64,000 nt of DNA from Paracoccaceae bacterium (GCA_002708925.1 PAPN01000026.1:1-64000); one strand, 5' to 3'; positions 1 to 8,902 are shown, counted from the first letter of the stretch. The notes: a model not told the origin generated them from the sequence alone. Program-made: numbers and translations.

Positions 1-85
1 CCCTTCCCGAACTCGGAAGTTAAGTGCTCTAACGCCAATGGTACTGCATCTTAAGGTGTGGGAGAGTAGGTAACCGCCAAACCTA
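1..85 (+). rRNA. rrf: 5S ribosomal RNA, 3' part
   Basis: The first bases match the conserved 5S core (CCCGAACTCGGAAGTTAAG) and run to the GGGAGAGTAGG...CCGCCA closing part. The 5' end lies outside the window. A tRNA-fMet follows 44 bases later, the usual end of alphaproteobacterial rRNA operons (16S-Ile-Ala-23S-5S-fMet). The exact 3' end is uncertain by a few bases. Confidence 0.9.
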
Positions 86-129
86 GTAATAACCAAACTA
101 TGATCCCTCTAAATAGATGAAAAGAATGG

Positions 130-206
<77 letters not shown>

Positions 207-214
207 AAATTCTG

Positions 215-251
215 AACGCCTCTCGGGTTTCCCGCGGGGCGTTTTGATTTT
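215..251 (+). terminator. Terminator of the rRNA operon
   Basis: A 13-position stem with one mismatch (AACGCCTC... pairing with ...GGGGCGTT, loop TTT) is followed by TTTTGATTTTG. It lies nine bases after tRNA-fMet. Confidence 0.85.
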
Positions 252-338
252 GTGTTGTCGCCAGCGGCTGATAACACCCTCATGTGAGCAATAACCCCAA
301 TATCGCGACTGCATGGGCTATGGTGGATCAGCCAGAGG

Positions 339-854
339 TTATTTCAGTGGGATGCTGACACGTAATTGAACGGTTTCCAGGCCTGGATTCACCGTTTCGA
401 TGTCCGCATTGGAACGATGATCGTAGGACAGGCCGATCCGAACGCCTTTGCGGGTTTCATATCCGATTTCTGCGCCGGAACGGAACTCTAGCGGAGACCC
501 CAGATCCGGGCCATCCCCCTGTGCATAAAGGCCGGGCATCAAATGCAATTGCACATAGCCTCGGTTCCGGGCGAAATAGCCCGTCCAGGTTGCGCCAAAC
601 CCGATCCAGGCGTCGCCATCACTGGTGGCGGACAGGCCAAAAGCCGGCTGAAACGGCCCATAGGCGCGTCCGAAATCGTAGCGGACATAGACTTCTTCGG
701 CGATGCTGTCTTTCTGAAACTGCACATCCCCCGCGGATAAGGCAATGCGCGCCGGGGTGTCGCGTTCGGTCAGGCAGCCCGAGACCGGACAGTGACTGGC
801 TTTCATGTCGGCCAGGCCGGCAATCAGAAAAAGAACCGCAAAGGTACCGTCCAT
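339..854 (-). CDS. PagL-like acyloxyacyl hydrolase (lipid A 3-O-deacylase family)
   Basis: The 171-residue protein looks like a small outer-membrane beta-barrel with alternating, aromatic-rich strands (IGFGATWTGYF, YVQLHLMPGLY) and a terminal strand ending in SIPLK. PagL enzymes remove the 3-O-acyl chain of lipid A using a His-Ser-Glu triad. Here H146, S148 (motif DHRSN) and E160 have the +2 and +12 spacing of the PagL triad as I remember it. The N-terminus is hydrophobic but lacks a clear basic n-region, so the signal peptide is weak or the true start is different. It stands alone between the rRNA operon and acnB. Substrate is inferred from the family. Confidence 0.78.
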   Translation of the reverse strand: MDGTFAVLFLIAGLADMKASHCPVSGCLTERDTPARIALSAGDVQFQKDSIAEEVYVRYDFGRAYGPFQPAFGLSATSDGDAWIGFGATWTGYFARNRGYVQLHLMPGLYAQGDGPDLGSPLEFRSGAEIGYETRKGVRIGLSYDHRSNADIETVNPGLETVQLRVSIPLK

Positions 855-1197
855 GTCATCCTCCGAACGCTGTTAGGGCTTGGGTACACCACGGGGCTGA
901 AAATGTCACCGATGAACTGATCACGACATCGCGTCCGGGTGTTCTAAGGCAGAGCCCACCGCGATGAAAAACGGCTGACGCGCCCCAATAGCTGTGGCAT
1001 TTCCGGGGGCTCCGCAGCATATTGCCGCGCGAAGTGCGCCGCGAATGCAGGCAGGCTGGTGTCCTGCTAGTAAGGGAATCACCTTGCATGCCTATATTGG
1101 CTGGTATACTATCGCATACAGCAAGCTTGTCCCGGCTCGCCAGACGCTTCTGCGGCCCTGTGGGCAAGCGTAACAGAACTTAAGCGCCGGGAATGTC
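855..1197. other. Gene-free region upstream of acnB
   Basis: These 343 bases hold no convincing coding frame. Close to acnB there is a promoter-like pair, TTGCAT at 1084 and TATACT at 1105, with a short 15-base spacer. The -10 overlaps an inverted repeat GTAT-N8-ATAC at 1104-1119. I see nothing else in the rest. Confidence 0.4.
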
Positions 1198-3987
1198 ATG
1201 AGCTTGTACACAGACTACCTTACTGAGATTGAAACTCGCAAAGAGCAGGGCCTGAACCCCAAACCCATCGACGATGGTGCTCTGGTCGAAGAGCTGATCG
1301 CACAGATCAAGGACACCGGGAACGCGCATCGCGAAGACTCGTTGAAGTTCTTCATCTACAACACGCTGCCCGGCACCACGAGCGCCGCTGGCGTGAAAGC
1401 GGCCTTTTTGAAAGACATCATTCTGGGTGCGGTTGAAGTGGCTGAAATCACTTCGGAATTCGCATTTGAACTGCTGTCGCACATGAAGGGCGGCCCCTCG
1501 ATTGCGGTGCTGCTGGACATCGCCCTGGGCGCGGACGCGGGGCTGGCTGCTCAGGCGGCCGAGGTGCTGAAAACCCAGGTCTTCCTTTATGAGGCAGACA
1601 TGGATCGCCTGGCCGAGGCACATGCCGCAGGCAACGCTGTCGCCACCGACATTCTGGAAAGCTATGCCAAGGCCGAGTTCTTCACCGAACTGCCCGAAGT
1701 TGAAGAAGAGATCAAAGTCGTCACCTATATCGCCGCCGAGGGCGACATCTCGACCGACCTGCTGTCGCCCGGCAACCAGGCGCACAGCCGCGCAGACCGC
1801 GAGCTGCACGGCAAATGTATGATCACCCCCGAAGCTCAGGCCGAAATTCAGGCGTTGCAGGCAGCCAACCCCGGCGCGCGCGTCATGCTGATCGCGGAAA
1901 AGGGCACCATGGGTGTGGGCTCGTCGCGGATGTCGGGTGTGAACAATGTGGCGCTGTGGACCGGCAAACAGGCCAGCCCCTACGTACCCTTCGTGAACAT
2001 CGCCCCCGTTGTGGCTGGCACCAACGGCATTTCGCCGATCTTCCTGACCACCGTGGGCGTGACCGGCGGTATCGGTCTGGACCTGAAAAACTGGGTCAAG
2101 AAAGTGGACGCCGACGGCAACACTGTCATGGATGACAACGGCGATCCGGTGCTGGAGCAGGTTTACTCGGTTGAGACGGGTAAGGTGCTGACGATCAACA
2201 CCAAGGATAAGAAACTATACGATGCGGACGGCACCGAGCTGGTGGACATCTCGGGCGCGCTGACCCCGCAGAAGGTGGAATTCATCAAGGCGGGCGGTTC
2301 CTATGCCGTGGTCTTCGGTAAGAAGCTGCAAACATTCGCAGCCGAAGCCCTGGGCCAAGAGCTGAAATCGGCCTACGCGCCCTCGAAAGAGGTGGCAATC
2401 GACGGTCAGGGCCTGACCGCGGTCGAGAAGATCTTTAACCGCAACGCCCGCGGTGTTGCGCCGGGCACCGTCCTGCACGCTGGCTCGGATGTGCGCGTGA
2501 AGGTGAACGTCGTCGGCAGTCAGGATACCACCGGCCCGATGACCGCCCAGGAACTGGAGGCCATGGCCGCCACCGTGATCTCGCCCTCGCTGGACGCGGG
2601 CTATCAGTCGGGCTGTCACACGGCTTCGGTCTGGGATCTGAAGGCGCAGGCCAACATCCCCAAGCTGATGGCGTTCATGAACAAATTCGGCCTGATCACC
2701 GCGCGTGACCCGCAGGGCGAGTATCACGCGATGACCGACGTGATCCACAAGGTGCTGAACGACATCACCGTGGACGATTGGGACATCATCATCGGCGGCG
2801 ACAGCCACACCCGTATGTCCAAGGGCGTTGCGTTCGGCGCGGACTCGGGCACTGTTGCTCTGGCGCTGGCCACCGGCGAAGCCACCATGCCGATCCCGGA
2901 ATCGGTTAAGGTGACGTTCAAAGGCACCATGAAAGACCACATGGATTTCCGTGACGTGGTGCACGCCACCCAGGCGCAGATGCTGAAACAGCATGGCGAT
3001 AACGTCTTCCAGGGCCGCATCATCGAGGTGCACATCGGCACTCTGCTGGCCGACCAGGCCTTCACCTTCACCGACTGGACCGCCGAGATGAAGGCCAAGG
3101 CCTCGATCTGTATCTCGAATGACGACACGCTGATCGGCTCGCTGGAGCTGGCCAAGTCGCGCATCCAGATCATGATTGATAAGGGCATGGACAACGCGGC
3201 GCAGACCCTGCAAGGCCTGATCGACAAAGCCGACAAACGCATCGCCGAGATCAAGTCTGGCGAAAAACCGGCCCTGTCGCCCGATGACAGCGCCAAATAC
3301 TTTGCCGAGGTTGTCGTCGATCTGGACGAAATCAACGAGCCGATGATCGCTGACCCGGACGTGAACAACATCGACGTGTCCAAGCGCTATACCCACGACA
3401 CCATCCGCCCGATCTCGTTCTACAAGGCCGAGAAGAAAGTGGATCTGGGCTTTGTGGGTTCGTGCATGGTGCACAAGGGGGACATGAAAATCGTCGCTCA
3501 GATGCTGAAGAACCTGGAGAAGGTCCAGGGCGAGGTGAAGTTCAACGCGCCTCTGGTTGTGGCTGCCCCCACCTATAACATCATCGACGAGATGAAGGCC
3601 GAGGGCGATTGGGAAATCCTGCAAAAATACTCGGGCTTCGAGTTCGATGACATGGCCCCCAAAAGCACCGCCCGCACCGAGTACGAAAACATCCTGTATC
3701 TGGAACGTCCGGGCTGTAACCTGTGCATGGGCAACCAGGAAAAAGCTGAAAAAGGCGACACCGTTCTGGCTACCTCGACCCGTCTGTTCCAGGGCCGCGT
3801 CGTGGAAGATTCGTCCGAGAAAAAGGGTGAATCGCTGCTGGCCTCGACCCCGGTTGTGGTGCTGTCGGCCATCCTGGGCCGCACCCCGACCATCGAGGAA
3901 TACAAGGCCGCCGTCGAAGGTATCGACCTGACTAAGTTCGCACCGCCGAAGGACATCCCCGGCGCCTCGCGTTCGGTTCATTTCTAA
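1198..3987 (+). CDS. acnB: Aconitate hydratase B
   Basis: This 929-residue protein matches the AcnB family in length and architecture: an N-terminal HEAT-like helical domain (to about residue 160), then the swivel and catalytic domains. It interconverts citrate and isocitrate in the cytosolic TCA cycle. The [4Fe-4S] cysteines are visible in the C-terminal part (SCMVHKGD and the pair in RPGCNLCMGNQ). The catalytic-domain segment GGDSHTRMSKGVAFGADSG is intact. It is a single-gene unit with its own terminator. AcnB apo-forms bind mRNA in enterobacteria; nothing here shows that directly. Confidence 0.97.
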   Translation: MSLYTDYLTEIETRKEQGLNPKPIDDGALVEELIAQIKDTGNAHREDSLKFFIYNTLPGTTSAAGVKAAFLKDIILGAVEVAEITSEFAFELLSHMKGGPSIAVLLDIALGADAGLAAQAAEVLKTQVFLYEADMDRLAEAHAAGNAVATDILESYAKAEFFTELPEVEEEIKVVTYIAAEGDISTDLLSPGNQAHSRADRELHGKCMITPEAQAEIQALQAANPGARVMLIAEKGTMGVGSSRMSGVNNVALWTGKQASPYVPFVNIAPVVAGTNGISPIFLTTVGVTGGIGLDLKNWVKKVDADGNTVMDDNGDPVLEQVYSVETGKVLTINTKDKKLYDADGTELVDISGALTPQKVEFIKAGGSYAVVFGKKLQTFAAEALGQELKSAYAPSKEVAIDGQGLTAVEKIFNRNARGVAPGTVLHAGSDVRVKVNVVGSQDTTGPMTAQELEAMAATVISPSLDAGYQSGCHTASVWDLKAQANIPKLMAFMNKFGLITARDPQGEYHAMTDVIHKVLNDITVDDWDIIIGGDSHTRMSKGVAFGADSGTVALALATGEATMPIPESVKVTFKGTMKDHMDFRDVVHATQAQMLKQHGDNVFQGRIIEVHIGTLLADQAFTFTDWTAEMKAKASICISNDDTLIGSLELAKSRIQIMIDKGMDNAAQTLQGLIDKADKRIAEIKSGEKPALSPDDSAKYFAEVVVDLDEINEPMIADPDVNNIDVSKRYTHDTIRPISFYKAEKKVDLGFVGSCMVHKGDMKIVAQMLKNLEKVQGEVKFNAPLVVAAPTYNIIDEMKAEGDWEILQKYSGFEFDDMAPKSTARTEYENILYLERPGCNLCMGNQEKAEKGDTVLATSTRLFQGRVVEDSSEKKGESLLASTPVVVLSAILGRTPTIEEYKAAVEGIDLTKFAPPKDIPGASRSVHF

Positions 3988-4012
3988 GCCGGCATTCAGT
4001 CTGAAACCTAAG

Positions 4013-4038
4013 AGGGGCGCCCGGTGCGCCCCTTTTTT
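4013..4038 (+). terminator. Terminator of acnB
   Basis: An 8-bp GC stem (AGGGGCGC / GCGCCCCT) with a short loop is followed by a run of T, 26 bases after the acnB stop. Confidence 0.9.
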
Positions 4039-4115
4039 ATTGGCAAACGCACGACAAAAACGCCGTGACATACCGATGCCGGGCGGGGCGATTGCAGAAA
4101 TATGATCGGGAAAAG

Positions 4116-4190
4116 TGGTACTCCGTAGGGGAATCGAACCCCTCTTTCCAGGTTGAAAACCTGGCGTCCTAACCGATAGACGAACGGAGC
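4116..4190 (-). tRNA. tRNA-Glu (TTC)
   Basis: Read on the minus strand this is a 75-nt cloverleaf starting GCTCCGTTCGTCTATC. The anticodon stem-loop is CCAGG-TTTTCAA-CCTGG with anticodon TTC, the T-arm is GGGGTTCGATTCCCC, and CCA is encoded. It stands alone between the acnB terminator and the kinase gene. Confidence 0.97.
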
Positions 4191-4265
4191 AGCCTTGGCG
4201 TGAGCCGGTGTTTAGAAAAACATTGTGCCGGGTTCAAGCGCCAAATGCCTCTTTGGTGGAATTTT

Positions 4266-5207
4266 CTATCGGTGCGCGGCCAGGTATCTTTCTGCCAGCG
4301 GCAGGGCCGTGTCCACCGCAACCCGTGACCGCGCGGCGCCGCCGGGTTCCTGACGTCTGGGGATGATCCAGCCGGGGTAGGTCAGCGCGCGGATCATGAT
4401 GAAAAACTCCAGGCTTTCCAACGAGATGACCCGCCGCACGGCATAGCCCTTCAGCACGGCATCGCGCAGGTCTTCGTAATCGGGCGCAGCAAGGAAACGC
4501 ATCAGAAAGGTGGCGATCTCAAAATCGCGGAACCCCCAGCCACCGTCGTCAAAATCAATCAACGAAAGCGCGCCAGCCTGGGCTAGAACATTCTCGGTCA
4601 GGATGTCCGCGTGGATCAGACCATAGTCCAGATCGCTCTGCTGGGCGGCCAGCTGCGAATAGGCCAGGCGCCGAACCTGGCGCAGGGTGTCGGCCTGGGC
4701 CGGTGTCAGATCCGGGTTGTCCCAAAACGGCCCCCACAAGGGCGCATCCCCCAGCAGCCCGTGCAGATCCCAGTGTGGCCGGATGAAATCGGCCGGCTTT
4801 GCCCAGGCATCGGACAGATCGTGCAGCCGTGCCATTGTGCGCCCCAGATCCTGAGCAAAGCGCAGGCGGTCTGGAACGTCCAGATCGCCGAGTTTGCCGG
4901 CCTGGGTACCGGGCATCCAGCTGAGAACACTGACCGGCGTGTCTCCGATCAGCTCGATCAGGTGGCCATCGGTGGACGGATGGGGCAGGGGAACATTCAG
5001 CCCGCCCTGGGCCAGGGCTTCCATCCACTGCATTTCCGAACGCAGCTGGGCCTGACTGCGATAACCGGGGCGATGCAGACGCAGGGCGCGCGGCCCATCC
5101 GGTGTATCCGCGCGATAGACTGCATTTTCGCGCCGCGCCGCCAGGCTAAGCGTCTCAGGGGCAATGCCCCACCGCATAGCGGCCTTGTGGGCGGTTTCGT
5201 GGCTCAT
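4266..5207 (-). CDS. APH-fold kinase, HYKK-like (putative hydroxylysine or related amino-alcohol kinase)
   Basis: This 313-residue protein has the aminoglycoside/choline kinase fold. H199-A-D201-x4-N206 (LIHADILTEN) is the catalytic loop and D218/D220 in LIDFDD the metal-binding DFG equivalent. Its ATG overlaps the end of the upstream class III PLP enzyme by 4 nt, so the two are translationally coupled. The same two families in mammals are hydroxylysine kinase and 5-phosphohydroxylysine phospho-lyase. I infer that this kinase phosphorylates an amino-alcohol substrate which the neighbour then cleaves. Homoserine-kinase-type or antibiotic-modifying roles are less likely in this context. The substrate is not shown by sequence. 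Confidence 0.7.
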   Translation of the reverse strand: MSHETAHKAAMRWGIAPETLSLAARRENAVYRADTPDGPRALRLHRPGYRSQAQLRSEMQWMEALAQGGLNVPLPHPSTDGHLIELIGDTPVSVLSWMPGTQAGKLGDLDVPDRLRFAQDLGRTMARLHDLSDAWAKPADFIRPHWDLHGLLGDAPLWGPFWDNPDLTPAQADTLRQVRRLAYSQLAAQQSDLDYGLIHADILTENVLAQAGALSLIDFDDGGWGFRDFEIATFLMRFLAAPDYEDLRDAVLKGYAVRRVISLESLEFFIMIRALTYPGWIIPRRQEPGGAARSRVAVDTALPLAERYLAAHR

Positions 5208-6493
5208 GGCCCGACCGGAGTTTCCGCCAGCACCGCGTCCAGCGTTTGCACCAGCTGATCCACATGCGCGCGGGAAAACACCATCGGCGGGCGCATTTTC
5301 AGGACGTTCTTGTACCGCCCGAGGAAGTTCAGCAGCACCCCGCGCCTGCGCATTTCATTGGCGATGCGCAGGGTATACTCGGGGGCGGGGGTTTTCTGAT
5401 CGCGGTCCAGAACCAGCTCGATTCCAAAAAACAGCCCCGCGCCGCGCACGTCCCCGATCTGAGGGTGACGCGAGGCCAGCTCTTGCAGGCTGGTTTTGGC
5501 ATAGGCACCGACATCGCGGGCATTTTCCTGCAAGCCTTCGGTCTGAAGAACGTCCAGCGTGGCCAGACATGCGGCCATCGACACCGGGTTCCCGCCGAAG
5601 GTGTTGAAATAGCCAAAGGCATTGCGGAACGCGCCCATCGGGCCGGCCCCGGCGATCACTGCGCCGACGGGGTGGCCATTGGCCATGGGTTTGCCGATGG
5701 TGATGATCTCGGGGGTAAAACCGATGCGTTCGTGCCCCCAGAAATGACTGCCCAGACGGCCAAAACCGGGCTGGACCTCATCTGCGATGACGATGCCTCC
5801 GGCGCGTCGGACGGCCTCGATTGCGGGGGTCAGCCAGCCGTGGGGCAGGTCTGGAAAGCCTTCGTTTGCGAAGAACGGACAGACCACCAGCGCCGAAACG
5901 CCATGCCCCTTTGCCTGCAATTCCTGGATCTGCGTCTTAACCGCGGCGGCAAAGGCCCGTGCGTGTTCCATGCCTGGCTGCCCGCCCAAGGGGCGGTAGC
6001 TGTCAGGCGCGGGGACAAAGGCGATATTATCCTGGTACCCCCCAATCGGAGGCTTCGTCCGGCTGAGCTGCGAGACCGCCGCCGTGTTCCCATGATAGGT
6101 GTAATCCGTTGCAATAACGCCAGAATTCCCGGTCCAGGCCTGCGCCATCCGCAGCGCGACGTCATTGGCCTCGGAGCCGGTGCAGGTCATCAGGATCGTG
6201 TCCAGGCCGGTGTCCAGCGTGTTCAGCAGGCGCTCGGCGTAATTCAGGATTCCGTCATGCAGATAGCGCGAATGCGTGTTCAGCGTGCCCGCCTGCTGAC
6301 AGATTGCCTGCACCACCTTCGGATGGCAGTGGCCGACATGCGGGACGTTGTTATAGCAATCCAGATATTGCCGCCCGTCCGCGTCCCACAGATGCACCCC
6401 CGCGCCGCGCACCAGGTGCACGGGCTCTTGGTAGAATGTGGGTAAATTGGGGCCCAGCAGGCGCGTGCGCTTTTGCAGCAGGGTTTCCGTCAT
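5204..6493 (-). CDS. Class III PLP-dependent phospho-lyase/aminotransferase (AGXT2L/ETNPPL-like)
   Basis: The 429-residue protein is a fold-type I PLP enzyme. D238 in IVIADEVQPG contacts the PLP pyridine nitrogen and K268 in ITIGKPMANG is the Schiff-base lysine. Segments such as LDCYNNVPHVGHCHP, NTHSRYL and YFNTFGGNPVS are typical of the AGXT2L branch. Its characterised members are not transaminases but phospho-lyases that release phosphate and ammonia from phosphoethanolamine or 5-phosphohydroxylysine. The adjacent overlapping kinase supports such a role, giving an aldehyde from a phosphorylated amine. A plain omega-aminotransferase activity remains possible. A 119-bp gap with a hairpin separates it from the upstream aldolase gene. 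Confidence 0.78.
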   Translation of the reverse strand: MTETLLQKRTRLLGPNLPTFYQEPVHLVRGAGVHLWDADGRQYLDCYNNVPHVGHCHPKVVQAICQQAGTLNTHSRYLHDGILNYAERLLNTLDTGLDTILMTCTGSEANDVALRMAQAWTGNSGVIATDYTYHGNTAAVSQLSRTKPPIGGYQDNIAFVPAPDSYRPLGGQPGMEHARAFAAAVKTQIQELQAKGHGVSALVVCPFFANEGFPDLPHGWLTPAIEAVRRAGGIVIADEVQPGFGRLGSHFWGHERIGFTPEIITIGKPMANGHPVGAVIAGAGPMGAFRNAFGYFNTFGGNPVSMAACLATLDVLQTEGLQENARDVGAYAKTSLQELASRHPQIGDVRGAGLFFGIELVLDRDQKTPAPEYTLRIANEMRRRGVLLNFLGRYKNVLKMRPPMVFSRAHVDQLVQTLDAVLAETPVGP

Positions 6494-6581
6494 GATGCCG
6501 GTCCGGTCTGGTGTCTGTTGAGGCGACTATTGACCGGACCGGACGGATTGTCATGGGGTTTCCTGGGGCAATCTGCGGTTT

Positions 6582-6605
6582 CAGCCCGGTTTTGTTGACG
6601 GGCTG
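6582..6605. repeat. Hairpin between aldolase and phospho-lyase genes
   Basis: Two 7-bp arms, CAGCCCG and CGGGCTG, are separated by 10 bases just downstream of the HpaI aldolase stop. No T-run follows on either strand, so it is at best a weak attenuator or an mRNA 3' stabiliser. It marks a possible transcription boundary within the minus-strand cluster. Confidence 0.4.
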
Positions 6606-6612
6606 AGCAATA

Positions 6613-7380
6613 TCAGGATTTCCACTTGGCCGCTTTGGCGCGGGCGGCCTGTGCGAACATGTTGACGTCCAGCCCGACGGCCAGGAATTGCGCGCCCCAA
6701 TCGCGGTATTCGGCGGCAACCTCGTCCACGGGGGACAGAATGCCGGCGGCCTTGTCCGAGGCAGCGATGCGTTCCAGGCAGTGCTTGATCACAGAGCGGA
6801 CATCCTCGTGTGCGGCGTTGCCCGGATGGCCCAGATCGGCGGCCAGATCGGCCGGGCCGATAAAAACCCCGTCGATACCGTCGATGTTCAGGATGTCCTC
6901 TAGCGCGTCTACGCCTTTTTGGCTTTCGACCTGGACCAGCAGGCAGATTTCCTGGTTCGCGGTCTGCACATAATCGGTAATCGCCCCGAACCGGGACGCC
7001 CGCGCCATCGAGGCACCAACCCCGCGGATGCCCTCGGGCGGGTAGCGCATGGCGCGGGTCAGCTGTGCGGCTTGCTGCGCGCTTTCGACCATGGGAACCA
7101 GAACGGTCTGCGCGCCCACATCCAGCGCCTGTTTGATCACCCAATCCTCACCCACCGGGACACGGACCACGGGGTGCGAGGCCGAGCCCTGAAGCGCCTG
7201 AAGCTGCGCCATGATCGAGCGCACGTCATTGGCCGCGTGCTCTCCGTCGATGACGATCCAGTCGAAACCGGCGGTGCCCAGCACCTCGATCGCAAAAGGG
7301 TCGGCGAAACCGGACCAGCAGCCATATTGCATGTCGCCACGGGCCAGAGCAGATTTGAACGGGTTCTTGATAGCCGGCAT
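6613..7380 (-). CDS. HpcH/HpaI-type class II aldolase
   Basis: The 255-residue protein fits 4-hydroxy-2-oxoheptanedioate aldolase HpaI/HpcH and its 2-keto-3-deoxy-acid relatives. Family motifs are visible: FDWIVIDGEHAAND near residue 40-52, ALDVGAQTVLVPMVESA and FIGPADLAADLG. These metal-dependent enzymes split 4-hydroxy-2-oxo acids into pyruvate (or oxaloacetate) and an aldehyde. The gene starts one base after the decarboxylase stop, clearly in one operon. The true substrate here is open, because the homogentisate pathway itself does not need this aldolase. It may serve a branch fed by the flavin hydroxylase upstream. Confidence 0.82.
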   Translation of the reverse strand: MPAIKNPFKSALARGDMQYGCWSGFADPFAIEVLGTAGFDWIVIDGEHAANDVRSIMAQLQALQGSASHPVVRVPVGEDWVIKQALDVGAQTVLVPMVESAQQAAQLTRAMRYPPEGIRGVGASMARASRFGAITDYVQTANQEICLLVQVESQKGVDALEDILNIDGIDGVFIGPADLAADLGHPGNAAHEDVRSVIKHCLERIAASDKAAGILSPVDEVAAEYRDWGAQFLAVGLDVNMFAQAARAKAAKWKS

Positions 7381-7381
7381 G

Positions 7382-8797
7382 TCAGAGATCCTTCTGTTTG
7401 GCAGCGATTTCGGTGATCACGGTATAGGCGGTGTCGATATCCGCCTGGGTACAGTCAAACTGCCCCGCCTGGAACCGGATCACCAGCTTATCCTGCGTGC
7501 GGGTCTGGGTCAGGTAGATGCGCCCGTCGTCATTGATGGCGTTGATCAGATCCAGGATGGCCTGATCGGGGTCACGGCCCGCAGGCGCATAACGGAAGGT
7601 AAACAGCGACAGCACCGGCTCGGTCACGATTTCAATATCCGGGGCGGCACGCAGTTTTTCCGCCAGGGCCTGAGACCAGTTAACATGATTGCGGATCATC
7701 TGGCGCAGCCCGTCCATGCCATAGGCGCGGATCAGGAACCACAGTTTCAGCGCGCGGAACCGCCGCCCCAGAGGCACGCTCCATTCCGAATAGTTGATGA
7801 TCCCGTCCGCGCCGTGGGTCTTCAGATATTCAGGCTGAATGGCCAGCGTTTGGGTCAGAGCCTGAGGGGATTTGACGAAATGGGCGGACAGGTCGAACTG
7901 CGTGCCCAGCCATTTGTGGGGGTTAAAGACGACAGAATCGGCCTGGTCCACGCCCTTCCACAGATCGCGGTATTCCGGGCAGATCATGGCCGAGCCCGCC
8001 CAGGCCGCATCCACATGGGTATAGAGAGTATATTTCTGCGCCAGCGAACATGTAGCGGCGATGTCATCGCAGGCGCCCGTGCCGGTGCCGCCCACGCAGG
8101 CGACGATTCCGGCGGGCAGGTATCCGGTGTCCAGATCGGCCCGGATCTGCGCCTCTAGCGCGGCAATGTCCATCGAACGCAGGGGGCCTTGGGTGGGGAT
8201 GCGCACCAGATTGGCCTGACCGATCCCCGCCACCCAGATGGCGCGATCCACCGATGTGTGCACCTCGTCCGAGCAATAGATCCGCAGCGTTTTTTGCCCC
8301 GGCAGACCGTTTGCATTGCCATCCCAGTTCAGCGCGCGCTCGCGCATCACCAGCACCGCCGCCAGCGTCGCCGAGGACGCCGAATCCTGAATAACCCCCG
8401 CAAACTCCGGGGGCAGGCCCAGCCCCTGACGCAGCCAGTCCATCATGCGGGTTTCCATTTCCGTTGCGGCGGGCGAGGTCTGCCACAGCATACATTGCGG
8501 TGCCATTGCGGTGACCAGATTGTCGGCCAGTACCGCCGCAGGCGAGGCATTCGACGGGAAATAGGCAAAGAAACGCGGGTGCTGCCAATGGGTGATGCCG
8601 GGGACGACGATGTTTTCGAAATCGGCAATCACGTCTTCGATCGGCTGCGCGCTGTCTGGGGGGCTGGCGGGCAGGGCGGCCAGAATATCCCCCGGTTTCG
8701 TCTGCGCGCGCACGGGTTTGTCCTTTAGGCCTGCGTGATAATTTGCGGCCCAATCGGCGGCCCATTTGCCCCATTTGGGAAAATCGTTCCAGCGCAT
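7382..8797 (-). CDS. Group II PLP-dependent decarboxylase (aromatic-L-amino-acid decarboxylase-like)
   Basis: The start chosen at 8797 follows a good GGGAGGG site; the frame stays open 17 codons further upstream without one. The 471-residue protein has the group II decarboxylase signature: H180 (stacks on PLP), HVDAAWAG with D263, and NPHKWLG with Schiff-base K295. Family members decarboxylate tyrosine, DOPA, tryptophan or phenylalanine to the amine, and a few are oxidative aldehyde synthases. Its place in a homogentisate cluster suggests an aromatic amino acid or related substrate. A perfect 14-bp palindrome lies 20 bp upstream, so it may have its own regulated promoter. Confidence 0.8.
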   Translation of the reverse strand: MRWNDFPKWGKWAADWAANYHAGLKDKPVRAQTKPGDILAALPASPPDSAQPIEDVIADFENIVVPGITHWQHPRFFAYFPSNASPAAVLADNLVTAMAPQCMLWQTSPAATEMETRMMDWLRQGLGLPPEFAGVIQDSASSATLAAVLVMRERALNWDGNANGLPGQKTLRIYCSDEVHTSVDRAIWVAGIGQANLVRIPTQGPLRSMDIAALEAQIRADLDTGYLPAGIVACVGGTGTGACDDIAATCSLAQKYTLYTHVDAAWAGSAMICPEYRDLWKGVDQADSVVFNPHKWLGTQFDLSAHFVKSPQALTQTLAIQPEYLKTHGADGIINYSEWSVPLGRRFRALKLWFLIRAYGMDGLRQMIRNHVNWSQALAEKLRAAPDIEIVTEPVLSLFTFRYAPAGRDPDQAILDLINAINDDGRIYLTQTRTQDKLVIRFQAGQFDCTQADIDTAYTVITEIAAKQKDL

Positions 8798-8816
8798 CTT
8801 ACCCTCCCGGTTTTCG

Positions 8817-8830
8817 CTTAACATGTTAAG
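8817..8830. promoter_or_regulatory. Perfect 14-bp palindrome, candidate operator
   Basis: The sequence CTTAACATGTTAAG is its own reverse complement. It sits 20 bp before the decarboxylase start in the only sizeable gap (105 bp) of the upper cluster. Perfect palindromes of this size are typical of MarR, TetR or LysR targets. A MarR gene is divergent from hmgA at the head of the cluster. Confidence 0.5.
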
Positions 8831-8902
8831 TAGCAGAAAGCACGGCACCCCGGCAAGGGCAGAGCATCACCGGGGCGGTAAAAGGTCAAGACGGCAGAGG
8901 AA

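Noticed and set aside
2215-4071. A 618-codon minus-strand frame under acnB
   Set aside because: It is the antisense shadow of a highly codon-biased gene; acnB itself has complete family motifs.
6582-6605. The CAGCCCG/CGGGCTG hairpin as a true terminator
   Set aside because: No T-run follows on either strand.
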